Part shown: positions 6,296-11,306 of the stretch, in pieces
How the letters are laid out: each line of letters starts with the position of its first letter
Position numbering within the stretch: position 1 is the first letter of the stretch
IMG/VR virus record: IMGVR_UViG_3300021963_000614
Span: 1 to 24,910 of that record
Source: a virus
DNA: 24,910 bases
Direction: 5' to 3' (one strand)
Notes under the pieces: generated by a model
The model's database searches: none
The model's input: only the letters and a program-made list of their open reading frames with translations
What the model was told of the DNA's origin: nothing
Program-made: the position numbers and the translations under genes

Positions 6296-6675
6296 TATTG
6301 TAGCACCAAAACCTTTTTCTCAAGAGCAACATCAAAGTTGTCCATAAAACTAACAAAATCTCCGTCATTAATCCACTTAACATGAACTTCGTTTCCAGAT
6401 GTATAGACTGTCATTGAATGACCCATGGCACTCTTTGAGCGTTCAATAGAACTAATCTTGTCAAACTTAAACGACTCTAAGTCATAGCCAAACATTTTCT
6501 TTGCAAAGAATAGCAGTCTTGTTTCTGTAAGAGCAAAGACTCCATTTCTAATTGTTTTGTTTCCCATTCTGCGTGTTTCATACACACCAAAAATTGATGA
6601 GATAATGTTTTCATTTGGTTGCAAATGGTCTGATAATGATTCCAAGTGCTTTCTTGCATTTTTGTTTTGTGACAT
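6295..6675 (-). CDS. PH-like domain protein (126 aa)
   Basis: The start is MSQNKNARKHLESL at 6675, with an AAAAAGGAAAA ribosome-binding site. A longer upstream frame is rejected because it runs through the promoter. Residues about 25-120 show the strand pattern of bacterial PH-like (YokE/bPH) domains: IISSIFGVYETR, NGVFALTETRLLFFAKK and SFKFDKISSIERSKS, then a C-terminal helix. Such domains are often adaptors at the membrane. Coupling to the DUF4190-like membrane protein fits that, as inference. Confidence 0.75.
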   Translation of the reverse strand: MSQNKNARKHLESLSDHLQPNENIISSIFGVYETRRMGNKTIRNGVFALTETRLLFFAKKMFGYDLESFKFDKISSIERSKSAMGHSMTVYTSGNEVHVKWINDGDFVSFMDNFDVALEKKVLVLQ

Positions 6676-6713
6676 TGTTTTCCTTTTTCTAGTTGGGTTT
6701 TCTTTATACATTA

Positions 6714-6735
6714 ATAATATCATAAACGACTGACA
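6714..6735 (-). promoter_or_regulatory. promoter with TGTCAG-N10-TATTAT
   Basis: Minus strand: TTGACT one base upstream of TGTCAG, then 10 nt and TATTAT, upstream of the PH-like gene. Confidence 0.7.
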
Positions 6736-6813
6736 AAGTCAAAAAATTTTTGCCGTCCAGGATCTGGGAAAAGAAAACTTGCATCGTAAAAAAAATTATC
6801 TATATACTGGTGA

Positions 6814-6882
6814 GTATCCACAGGTTATCCACAGACACGCCCATGGGAGTCGGGGATTTTTATGCGGGGAAGTGCATAAAAA
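6814..6882. promoter_or_regulatory. two DnaA boxes, CGGGG box and strong hairpin
   Basis: GTATCCACA (6814-6822) and TTATCCACA (6825-6833) are 11 bp apart. GTCGGGGATTTTT (6849-6861) follows, then an inverted repeat, TTTTTATGC (6857-6865) with GCATAAAAA (6874-6882), 10 nt past the stop at 6892. That hairpin ends in an A/T tract on both strands and could terminate transcription. Confidence 0.55.
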
Positions 6883-6891
6883 TACTTTTAG

Positions 6892-7134
6892 TTATTCATA
6901 TGTTTCAATAAAAACATATAACGGAATTGAATCAGTGTAGCGATAAACTTCAGACTCTAATTCGTCAAATTCGTTTTTATATATTACTGCCCAATTATCT
7001 GCAGTTGCATCGCTTGAAATTTCCATAACTTCAACGATATCATCATTAACTTTAATTAAATCTCCAACCATTAATTGATCTGGCTTGAGTTCATCTGCAT
7101 AGACTAATTCCATACTGTTTATTGTATCAGACAT
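6892..7134 (-). CDS. acidic hypothetical protein (80 aa)
   Basis: The product starts MSDTINSMELVYADELKPDQ, contains GDLIKVNDDIVEVMEIS and is beta-rich and very acidic. The LMVGDLIKV...VEVMEI pattern resembles small SH3- or KOW-like domains. It starts 1 nt after the stop of the upstream gene and is last in a four-gene operon from 7858. Family unknown. Confidence 0.75.
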   Translation of the reverse strand: MSDTINSMELVYADELKPDQLMVGDLIKVNDDIVEVMEISSDATADNWAVIYKNEFDELESEVYRYTDSIPLYVFIETYE

Positions 7135-7135
7135 T

Positions 7136-7351
7136 TTACTTTCCCCCTACTGTTCCGTTGCGATAAAAAATCTTAGTGTGCATTTTGCCACTAGGCTCTG
7201 AGAAATTGTAAGTTGCGTATTCATCTGCAAATCCCCAATCTACAATTTTATCCCACTCTGCTACTGCACTAATTGCGTCTGAATAGCGACCAACCCATTG
7301 TGGTGTGGTGTCGTTATCATAGGTTGCAGTAATTGCGTATGAGTATTCCAT
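7136..7351 (-). CDS. hypothetical protein (71 aa)
   Basis: The product starts MEYSYAITATYDNDTTPQWVG and is rich in aromatic residues, with an alternating beta pattern and an acidic middle. The chosen start lies 1 nt after the upstream stop (TAAAATGG) and agrees with the operon's coupling. A longer frame to 7399 overlaps the upstream gene and is rejected. Family unknown. Confidence 0.7.
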   Translation of the reverse strand: MEYSYAITATYDNDTTPQWVGRYSDAISAVAEWDKIVDWGFADEYATYNFSEPSGKMHTKIFYRNGTVGGK

Positions 7352-7352
7352 T

Positions 7353-7649
7353 TTAGTATTCCCTTTCAATAAGCCACGCATTAAGGTGGTGTTGTTCAAT
7401 AATAGCCCATACTGGGGCAGTAGTCAAACCCTTATAGGTTATTCCTTCAGGCATTGGTATTTCTAAGTCCCATAGTCCTAAGTCATTTACTGCGTCAATT
7501 GCTTCAATACAAGGTTGAACCATAGACTTAGGCACTGGTGGATAGTGATTATTAGATAGATGAATTGCTATCTGAGTTTCAATATCCAAGTGGATACCTA
7601 ACTCATCAAGCGTTCCGTCTGCCATTTCGTTAGCCAAATTACTTCCCAT
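7353..7649 (-). CDS. hypothetical protein (98 aa)
   Basis: The product starts MGSNLANEMADGTLDELGIHL, is mostly helical, has GITYKGLTTAPVWAIIEQHHL near the end and ends in REREY-like charged residues. The family is not recognised. It starts 2 nt after the stop of the zinc-finger gene and is co-transcribed with it. Confidence 0.75.
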   Translation of the reverse strand: MGSNLANEMADGTLDELGIHLDIETQIAIHLSNNHYPPVPKSMVQPCIEAIDAVNDLGLWDLEIPMPEGITYKGLTTAPVWAIIEQHHLNAWLIEREY

Positions 7650-7651
7650 TT

Positions 7652-7858
7652 TTATACCTCAGCACTTTCCCAAATAGTTTTTTCAAGGCTTTCGTTAGCC
7701 CAAATAACTTCGCCATCGTGGTCAAAGATTATTTCGTGAGGATTACAAACACAATTCTCAAAGTCATAGTCCTCGCCATTACTCCAAGTATAAACACCCT
7801 TGCCTTCGCATAGGTGGCAGTTTCTAATTGTATCTACTGCTATTTCTAGTCTATCCAT
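7652..7858 (-). CDS. DnaJ-type zinc-finger microprotein (68 aa)
   Basis: CHLCEGKGVYTW near residue 14 is a DnaJ-like CxxCxGxG half-knuckle, and NCVCNPHE near residue 35 gives a second CxC pair. The rest is acidic. It is the first gene of a four-gene operon with a TGTCAG promoter. A relative with the same CxxCxGxG...CxC layout sits across the divergent hub at 11303-11440. Zinc binding is inferred. Confidence 0.75.
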   Translation of the reverse strand: MDRLEIAVDTIRNCHLCEGKGVYTWSNGEDYDFENCVCNPHEIIFDHDGEVIWANESLEKTIWESAEV

Positions 7859-7887
7859 TTTCTTTCCTTCTTTCTTTCAATACTAAA

Positions 7888-7909
7888 ATCTTATCAGATA
7901 GGGCTGACA
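7888..7909 (-). promoter_or_regulatory. promoter with TGTCAG-N10-TAAGAT
   Basis: Minus strand: AATGTCAG, 10 nt and TAAGAT, with TTGAAA as a possible -35 at 17-nt spacing. Confidence 0.7.
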
Positions 7910-7918
7910 TTTTCAACC

Positions 7919-8122
7919 CTAGTTTTCAACCTTTACGGCTACTGTGCGACATACTCTTTTCCCTGTAAGGGAATCACGCACCTCTACTAAATAACTTTCG
8001 CAACCTTGATACCATACGGCTTTAGGGTGTATCTCTGCTGAGATAATTTCACCTGTTAAAGTGCGTGAGCGATAAGGTGTTCCTACTAGTAGGTGTTCTA
8101 TTGTATAGACATTTGCTGACAT
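7919..8122 (-). CDS. small beta protein, paralogue of 10160-10357 (67 aa)
   Basis: The start MSANVYTIEHLL at 8122 has an AGAGG ribosome-binding site. The longer frame to 8170 crosses the promoter. The product shares YTI..LLVGTPYRSR, a GEI strand and the ending TVAVKVEN with the 65-residue protein at 10160-10357, so the two are paralogues. Function unknown. Confidence 0.75.
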   Translation of the reverse strand: MSANVYTIEHLLVGTPYRSRTLTGEIISAEIHPKAVWYQGCESYLVEVRDSLTGKRVCRTVAVKVEN

Positions 8123-8160
8123 TTGCCAACCTCTTTCTTTAATTAACTTATTACTCTGTA

Positions 8161-8182
8161 ATCCTATCATTTTTCACTGACA
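8161..8182 (-). promoter_or_regulatory. promoter with TGTCAG-N10-TAGGAT
   Basis: Minus strand: TTTGTCAG, 10 nt and TAGGAT, with TTTGAT as a weak -35 at 18-nt spacing. Confidence 0.65.
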
Positions 8183-8193
8183 AAATCAAATCC

Positions 8194-8312
8194 AAAAACG
8201 GACATTTCTGGCATTTTTTTTGTGATAAATCTCACATTTTTGGCCTGTGGATAAGCCTGTGGATAACCCCCGAGGATCTCTCGGGAAATTTTCTGCCAAT
8301 TTTTATTAGCAG
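8194..8312. promoter_or_regulatory. full control module: GGACAT box, CRP-like site, two DnaA boxes, CCCCGAGG hairpin
   Basis: In order: AAAAACGGACAT (8194-8205), TGTGATAAATCTCACA (8221-8236), and two perfect DnaA boxes on the minus strand (8246-8254 and 8258-8266) starting 12 bp apart. Then CCCCCGAGG (8267-8275), whose CCCGAG pairs with CTCGGG (8280-8285), and a CTGC/GCAG hairpin (8293-8312) 12 nt past the stop at 8325. This is the most complete copy of the left-arm module. Confidence 0.6.
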
Positions 8313-8324
8313 AGAATTTTTTAT

Positions 8325-8471
8325 TTATTCAACAACATCTAAAATTTCAAATGCGTCAAATTTTTCTAATTCGCTATCAGGCAAATTACGAAGAGATTTT
8401 TGTAGAGCAAAATACGCATCTAAATCTGTATTTGCTTCAGTAATAAAACTGATTAAAATATTCTTTTTCAT
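8325..8471 (-). CDS. small acidic protein (48 aa)
   Basis: The product starts MKKNILISFITEANTDLDAY and is acidic, with a beta strand followed by helices. Its ATG comes 1 nt after the stop of the upstream gene, the third gene of a coupled operon from 8825. Family unknown. Confidence 0.65.
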   Translation of the reverse strand: MKKNILISFITEANTDLDAYFALQKSLRNLPDSELEKFDAFEILDVVE

Positions 8472-8472
8472 T

Positions 8473-8619
8473 TTAATTTTCAACCTTTCTCAATTCATAG
8501 GAATTGTTTAGTGGGCGAGAATTGTTAGAGAACATAGCCTCTACAATTTTTTTATCTTTTATTCTTTGAGCAATTCTTTTTTCTTGTTGCTCTTTTAGTA
8601 TTCTGTCAAAAGTATTCAT
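8473..8619 (-). CDS. small basic protein (48 aa)
   Basis: The product starts MNTFDRILKEQQEKRIAQRI and is a charged, Lys/Arg/Glu-rich helix in its first 28 residues. Its ATG overlaps the upstream stop as TAATG. A GAAAGG ribosome-binding site for the following gene lies in its 3' end. Family unknown. Confidence 0.65.
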   Translation of the reverse strand: MNTFDRILKEQQEKRIAQRIKDKKIVEAMFSNNSRPLNNSYELRKVEN

Positions 8620-8825
8620 TACTTACGACCACCTTTCATATATGAAGAAAATCTTTTTTCAGAACCACACTTTTCGCAAGTTCTGATTATTGAAGTTTTA
8701 CCATTAGTGAAGGTAAAACCTTTTTTATCCACGAAACCTTCGTGGTCGCAATTTAGATTAGTGTTATTACTAATCTGGAAGTACCCATTAGGTACTGTGT
8801 AGAATTTTGAGTTTAGTAAGTTCAT
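8619..8825 (-). CDS. small zinc-ribbon protein (68 aa)
   Basis: Cys/His residues are arranged CDHEGF (about residue 26) and CEKCGSEKRF (about residue 50), a plausible one-zinc ribbon. The C-terminus is basic (YMKGGRK). The start has a GAAAGGAG ribosome-binding site and a TGTCAG promoter at 8859-8880. It heads a three-gene coupled operon. Confidence 0.75.
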   Translation of the reverse strand: MNLLNSKFYTVPNGYFQISNNTNLNCDHEGFVDKKGFTFTNGKTSIIRTCEKCGSEKRFSSYMKGGRK

Positions 8826-8858
8826 TTTGAACTCCTTTCGTTTTTATCTAATACAAGT

Positions 8859-8880
8859 ATTCTAGCAGGGGGGACTGACA
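8859..8880 (-). promoter_or_regulatory. promoter with TGTCAG-N10-TAGAAT
   Basis: Minus strand: AATGTCAG, a 10-nt C-rich spacer and TAGAAT. No good -35 is visible. Confidence 0.65.
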
Positions 8881-8900
8881 TTTTGAGAGAGCAAAGTAGT

Positions 8901-9006
8901 ACAAAACGGACATTTTTAAAAACTATTTTTGTGAATTACATCACAGACAAAATAGGACAAAACGGACACCTCGGGGGATTTTTTGAGCAGTTTTAGATCT
9001 TGCTCA
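8901..9006. promoter_or_regulatory. control module: two GGACAT boxes, CRP-like site, CCTCGGGG box, hairpin
   Basis: ACAAAACGGACAT (8901-8913), TGTGAATTACATCACA (8930-8945), GGACAAAACGGACAC (8955-8969), CCTCGGGGGATTTTTT (8969-8984) and a TGAGCA/TGCTCA hairpin (8984-9006) placed 12 nt past the stop at 9018. There is no DnaA box in this copy. Confidence 0.6.
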
Positions 9007-9017
9007 GGATTTGAAAA

Positions 9018-9119
9018 CTAAAATCCGTTTTCTTTTATATCTTGAATTGCTAATCTCAATAAATAAAATGTTGAAATTAGCAAAGCAAGTTGCACAATTG
9101 TAGTTAGAAATCTGCTCAT
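9018..9119 (-). CDS. single-pass membrane peptide (33 aa)
   Basis: The product starts MSRFLTTIVQLALLISTFYL, a basic N-terminus and one transmembrane helix, and ends in a short polar tail. Its ATG overlaps the upstream stop as ATGA, which supports translation. Function unknown. Confidence 0.6.
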   Translation of the reverse strand: MSRFLTTIVQLALLISTFYLLRLAIQDIKENGF

Positions 9120-9307
9120 ACTGGAATTAGTCCTAACTCGTCAATTCCGCAGGCTTTTTCAAATCTTGCAAAATCAAATCTATCATTATCAGATTTGAAG
9201 TATTGACAGAATTCCTCTACCAAGTCTTCAAAAACTGCTGGGTGAATTTCATCGCTAAATCCTTTTAGAATTTCAGCAGTTTTGACATAGTCTTTTCGTG
9301 TCATCAT
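9116..9307 (-). CDS. hypothetical protein (63 aa)
   Basis: The start at 9307 overlaps the upstream stop as TAATG and gives MMTRKDYVKTAEILKGF. The product is helical with many Asp/Phe residues (YFKSDNDRFDFARFEKACG). The C-terminal pattern looks like the phage family with 'RFDxxRFxxAC', which I know only as hypothetical. The longer frame to 9334 is rejected. Confidence 0.7.
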   Translation of the reverse strand: MMTRKDYVKTAEILKGFSDEIHPAVFEDLVEEFCQYFKSDNDRFDFARFEKACGIDELGLIPV

Positions 9308-9513
9308 TACAGGACCACCTTTAGAGTGGCCCAAGAATTGCCTTCATTGACTTCATCAAGGACAGGCTTTAGAGCAGGCACGAGCAGGTCCTTTAGCAGA
9401 CCTTCAAGAAATAGTTTTTGTATTTCTTTATCAAGCCCTAGCAACTGAATTGCTAGTGGATGTGTTTCATCTAATTCTGTGATGAAGTGTAGAGAGTGTT
9501 CAACTGTTTTCAT
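9307..9513 (-). CDS. hypothetical protein (68 aa)
   Basis: The product starts MKTVEHSLHFITELDETHPLA, is Leu-rich and helical and looks soluble. It is coupled downstream to the 9116-9307 gene and follows the 9533-9730 gene by 19 nt. Family unknown. Confidence 0.7.
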   Translation of the reverse strand: MKTVEHSLHFITELDETHPLAIQLLGLDKEIQKLFLEGLLKDLLVPALKPVLDEVNEGNSWATLKVVL

Positions 9514-9532
9514 TTATTTTTATTTCCTATTC

Positions 9533-9730
9533 TTAGTTTGAGTTTGAGGGGATAAGTGTGCCACGAATTGTGCCACGAATTGCGAGAGTATCGCAAGCAA
9601 TTTTGACAGATACGCCAACAGGTAATTGTGTTGGATAGTTTGAGATAAATTGAGCAACAGCACCTTTAGAGGGCAGGCTAATTTTTTTGGTAGAACCATT
9701 AAAGGTTTCTAGTGTTATAGTGTAAGTCAT
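9533..9730 (-). CDS. small beta-rich protein (65 aa)
   Basis: The product starts MTYTITLETFNGSTKKISLPS. Polar and hydrophobic residues alternate like beta strands, with one helix (GAVAQFISNY). The ribosome-binding site is GAAAGGAAG. It is the first gene of a four-gene operon and has a TGTCAG promoter at 9765-9786. Family unknown. Confidence 0.75.
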   Translation of the reverse strand: MTYTITLETFNGSTKKISLPSKGAVAQFISNYPTQLPVGVSVKIACDTLAIRGTIRGTLIPSNSN

Positions 9731-9764
9731 TTTTTGACTTCCTTTCGTTTTTAGGTATAAGACT

Positions 9765-9786
9765 ATCTTATACTAAGGGTCTGACA
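9765..9786 (-). promoter_or_regulatory. promoter with TGTCAG-N10-TAAGAT
   Basis: Minus strand: AATGTCAG, 10 nt and TAAGAT. It is the second (proximal) promoter after the leader repeats at 9796-9847. Confidence 0.7.
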
Positions 9787-9795
9787 TTTTGGCTA

Positions 9796-9847
9796 CTTAT
9801 TTGCTAGGCTCATTGTGATTTGTATCACACTTATTTGCTAGGCTCAT
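9796..9847 (-). repeat. pair of 18-bp leader repeats around a CRP-like site
   Basis: Two copies of CTTATTTGCTAGGCTCAT (9796-9813 and 9830-9847) flank a perfect CRP-type palindrome (9814-9829). On the transcribed strand each copy reads ATGAGCCTAGCAAATAAG. They lie in the leader downstream of the promoter at 9886-9907. Confidence 0.75.
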
Positions 9848-9885
9848 TAGCCAATTTGTCCTTATTTAGTTTTTCTTACTCTGTA

Positions 9886-9907
9886 AGTATAACAGGCTAG
9901 GCTGACA
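9886..9907 (-). promoter_or_regulatory. promoter with TGTCAG-N10-TATACT
   Basis: Minus strand: TTGACT one base upstream of TGTCAG, then 10 nt and TATACT. It drives the leader that contains the 9796-9847 repeats. Confidence 0.7.
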
Positions 9908-9923
9908 AAGTCAAGTTTAGACA

Positions 9924-9979
9924 CGGACAAAACGGACATTTTTAGTGTGATTTACACCACAGGGCCCCGAGAATTTTTT
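9924..9979. promoter_or_regulatory. GGACAAAACGGACAT box, CRP-like site and CCCCGAG box
   Basis: CGGACAAAACGGACATT (9924-9940), TGTGATTTACACCACA (9946-9961, one base off the palindrome) and GCCCCGAGAATTTTTT (9964-9979) lie just past the stop at 9982. Confidence 0.55.
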
Positions 9980-9981
9980 AC

Positions 9982-10074
9982 TTATTTATTTTCTTCAATT
10001 TCATTTAACAATTCCCACAAAATTGGTTCTAATTCTTTTGAAACTAGATCCAATTTTTCTTGTAGCGATTTCAT
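9982..10074 (-). CDS. tiny acidic helical protein (30 aa)
   Basis: The product starts MKSLQEKLDLVSKELEPIL, a single amphipathic Leu/Glu helix. Its ATG overlaps the upstream stop as ATGA. It is the last of three coupled genes. Family unknown. The coupling is the main support. Confidence 0.55.
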   Translation of the reverse strand: MKSLQEKLDLVSKELEPILWELLNEIEENK

Positions 10075-10160
10075 TTATGATTACACTCGCTTTCTATTTC
10101 GTGTCCAAATTCATCTACTAATTCTTCATAGATTTCATCAATGTAGTCTAAGTAGTCCAT
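10071..10160 (-). CDS. tiny acidic protein (29 aa)
   Basis: The product starts MDYLDYIDEIYEELVDEFG, extremely acidic (near DNA-mimic composition), and ends with CNHK. Its start and stop both overlap neighbours (TAATG and ATGA). Function unknown. Confidence 0.55.
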   Translation of the reverse strand: MDYLDYIDEIYEELVDEFGHEIESECNHK

Positions 10161-10357
10161 TATTCTGCCACCTTTACTGCGACAGTAGCCCAACGATGAC
10201 CATTGAAACGAATTGCGTAGGCTTCATAGCCTTCAGATAAATAAATATCCTCACGCTTTTCTGCGAAATTGATTTCGCCATATTGATATTTTCTCGCCAT
10301 TGAACGAGGGTAGTAAGTCTGACCTACAAGTAGGTCTGGAATTGAGTATGTTTTCAT
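10160..10357 (-). CDS. small beta protein, paralogue of 7919-8122 (65 aa)
   Basis: The product starts MKTYSIPDLLVGQTYYPRSM and ends ATVAVKVAE. It matches the 7919-8122 product at both ends (Y-[ST]-I-x-x-LLVG, GEI, TVAVKV). An AAAGAAAGG ribosome-binding site and a TGTCAG promoter precede it. It heads a three-gene operon. Function unknown. Confidence 0.75.
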   Translation of the reverse strand: MKTYSIPDLLVGQTYYPRSMARKYQYGEINFAEKREDIYLSEGYEAYAIRFNGHRWATVAVKVAE

Positions 10358-10385
10358 TTTAGTTATTACCTTTCTTTAGTAAATA

Positions 10386-10407
10386 ATTCTAGCAGAGGGG
10401 GCTGACA
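10386..10407 (-). promoter_or_regulatory. promoter with TGTCAG-N10-TAGAAT
   Basis: Minus strand: AATGTCAG, a 10-nt C-rich spacer and TAGAAT, upstream of the gene starting at 10357. Confidence 0.65.
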
Positions 10408-10412
10408 TTTCC

Positions 10413-10610
10413 CTAGTTAGGGAGAATGTCCGTTCCGTAGTATTCTACCGCAGAGTATAAATCCATTATTCCTTTATACTCTCTACAACGAGGGCAGAAA
10501 GCGTTCCACCCATCTGTAAGTGATGAACAGAATACGCAGATTTTATCTGTGATACAGAAGTCATTATCTACGAGATACTGTATTATCTCATTTTTATTTA
10601 GTGTAGTCAT
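10413..10610 (-). CDS. small zinc-ribbon protein (65 aa)
   Basis: An N-terminal helix is followed by CVFCSSLTDGWNAFCPRC near residues 25-42, a classic C-x2-C...C-x2-C ribbon, and an acidic C-terminus. It is the first leftward gene from the divergent hub. Its leader carries the 18-bp repeats at 10658-10705. Role unknown, though nucleic-acid or protein binding would fit the fold. Confidence 0.75.
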   Translation of the reverse strand: MTTLNKNEIIQYLVDNDFCITDKICVFCSSLTDGWNAFCPRCREYKGIMDLYSAVEYYGTDILPN

Positions 10611-10657
10611 TTTATGACCTACCTTTCTTTATAGTGTGCTAACTTATTTGCTCTTAT

Positions 10658-10705
10658 CTTATTTGCTAGGCTCACCCTATTTCTAGGTTTATTTGCTAGG
10701 CTCAT
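10658..10705 (-). repeat. pair of 18-bp leader repeats, left of hub
   Basis: CTTATTTGCTAGGCTCAC (10658-10675) and TTTATTTGCTAGGCTCAT (10688-10705) start 30 bp apart. On the transcribed minus strand they are in frame and form a small open frame beginning ATG AGC CTA GCA AAT AAA, which closes just before the 10610 gene. A partial copy (AGGCTCAT) lies at 10711-10718. Confidence 0.75.
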
Positions 10706-10748
10706 CTAAGAGGCTCATTTAGCACTATTTAATTTTTCTTATACTAGA

Positions 10749-10770
10749 AGTATAACAGGGGGGTCTGACA
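10749..10770 (-). promoter_or_regulatory. leftward hub promoter, TGTCAG-N10-TATACT
   Basis: Minus strand: AATGTCAG, a 10-nt C-rich spacer and TATACT. It drives the leader of the 10610 gene. Confidence 0.7.
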
Positions 10771-10839
10771 TTTTGGAGGGGACAAATAGGATAAAACGGA
10801 CATTGTGAGGTATATCACTTGTGAGGCACATCACATAGG

Positions 10840-10860
10840 TTATCCACAAAGTTATCCACA
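10840..10860. promoter_or_regulatory. two perfect DnaA boxes
   Basis: TTATCCACA occurs at 10840-10848 and 10852-10860, same orientation, starting 12 bp apart, as in the pair at 8246-8266. Confidence 0.65.
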
Positions 10861-10910
10861 GCCTCGGGGGCGATGTGATACGAATCACACACGACACGCC
10901 GTGTTAAAAC

Positions 10911-10939
10911 TTGACTTTTGGGGGTAGATGTGTTATTAT
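10911..10939 (+). promoter_or_regulatory. rightward hub promoter
   Basis: TTGACT, 17 nt and TATTAT, followed by a leader (AGTATAGAAAAAATTAAATA) very similar to the leftward leaders and then the repeats at 10978-11028. Confidence 0.65.
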
Positions 10940-10977
10940 ACTAGTATAGAAAAAATTAAATAGCGTTAAAAAGGTCA

Positions 10978-11028
10978 ATGAGCCTAGCGAATAAGATAAC
11001 GAAATGTTATATGAGCCTAGCGAATAAG
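10978..11028 (+). repeat. pair of 18-bp leader repeats, right of hub
   Basis: ATGAGCCTAGCGAATAAG occurs at 10978-10995 and 11011-11028, 33 bp apart and in frame. The resulting open frame reads MSLANKITKCYMSLANK and stops at TGA. AAAAAGG lies just upstream as a possible ribosome-binding site. Confidence 0.75.
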
Positions 11029-11070
11029 TGACCTAAATCACACACAACACACCCCACAGACACCCCCTTT

Positions 11071-11092
11071 TGTCAGTGGCAGGGTATAGAAT
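11071..11092 (+). promoter_or_regulatory. promoter with TGTCAG-N10-TAGAAT
   Basis: TTTTGTCAG, 10 nt and TAGAAT. It is the only rightward copy of this promoter class and drives the 11127 operon. Confidence 0.7.
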
Positions 11093-11126
11093 AAGATTAT
11101 TAGAAATAAAGAAAGGTGGTCTAAAA

Positions 11127-11306
11127 ATGACTACATTAACAATAACAGTATGCAAAGAGCATACACCTAACAAGGTCGCTATCTCCTCAGTAGGAGATGA
11201 CCAATTCACATTCTGCGAGGTATGTGAAAATAACATTGAGCGTTGGTATGATGATACTGACCCAGAAAGACTACCTATGTGGTCAGATTGGAAAGTGTCT
11301 AAATGA
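11127..11306 (+). CDS. small Cys/His protein (59 aa)
   Basis: The start is MTTLTITVCKEHTP at 11127 with an AAAGAAAGGTGG ribosome-binding site. Cys/His residues (CKEH near residue 9, CEVCENN near residue 31) suggest a small zinc ribbon. A longer frame from 11070 overlaps the promoter and is rejected. It is the first gene of the rightward four-gene operon. Confidence 0.75.
   Translation: MTTLTITVCKEHTPNKVAISSVGDDQFTFCEVCENNIERWYDDTDPERLPMWSDWKVSK

Larger units (their letters stand above)
10611..11126. other. divergent, gene-free hub; candidate replication origin
   Basis: This is the only gap above 300 bp, and transcription diverges from it. Left to right it holds two leader repeats (10658-10705), a leftward TGTCAG promoter (10749-10770) and an ATAAAACGGACAT box (10791-10803). 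Two CRP-like sites (10804-10819, 10820-10835) and two perfect DnaA boxes (10840-10848, 10852-10860) follow. Then come CCTCGGGGG (10862-10870), a CRP-like site (10874-10889), a rightward promoter (10911-10939), two leader repeats (10978-11028), a fourth CRP-like site (11027-11042) and a rightward TGTCAG promoter (11071-11092). An origin is inferred. No replication initiator gene is visible. Confidence 0.5.

Noticed and set aside
8984-9006. Standard rho-independent terminators at the TGAGCA/TGCTCA hairpins
   Set aside because: No U-tract follows in the direction of transcription, so they were listed as terminator-like with low confidence and raised as a finding instead.
10658-11028. CRISPR-like or transposon end repeats near the hub
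   Set aside because: Only pairs occur, oriented by transcription and within leaders. There is no transposase and no target-site duplication.
10611-11126. Classic bacterial oriC
   Set aside because: No dnaA/dnaN genes and only two DnaA boxes. A phage or plasmid-type origin is kept as a hypothesis only.
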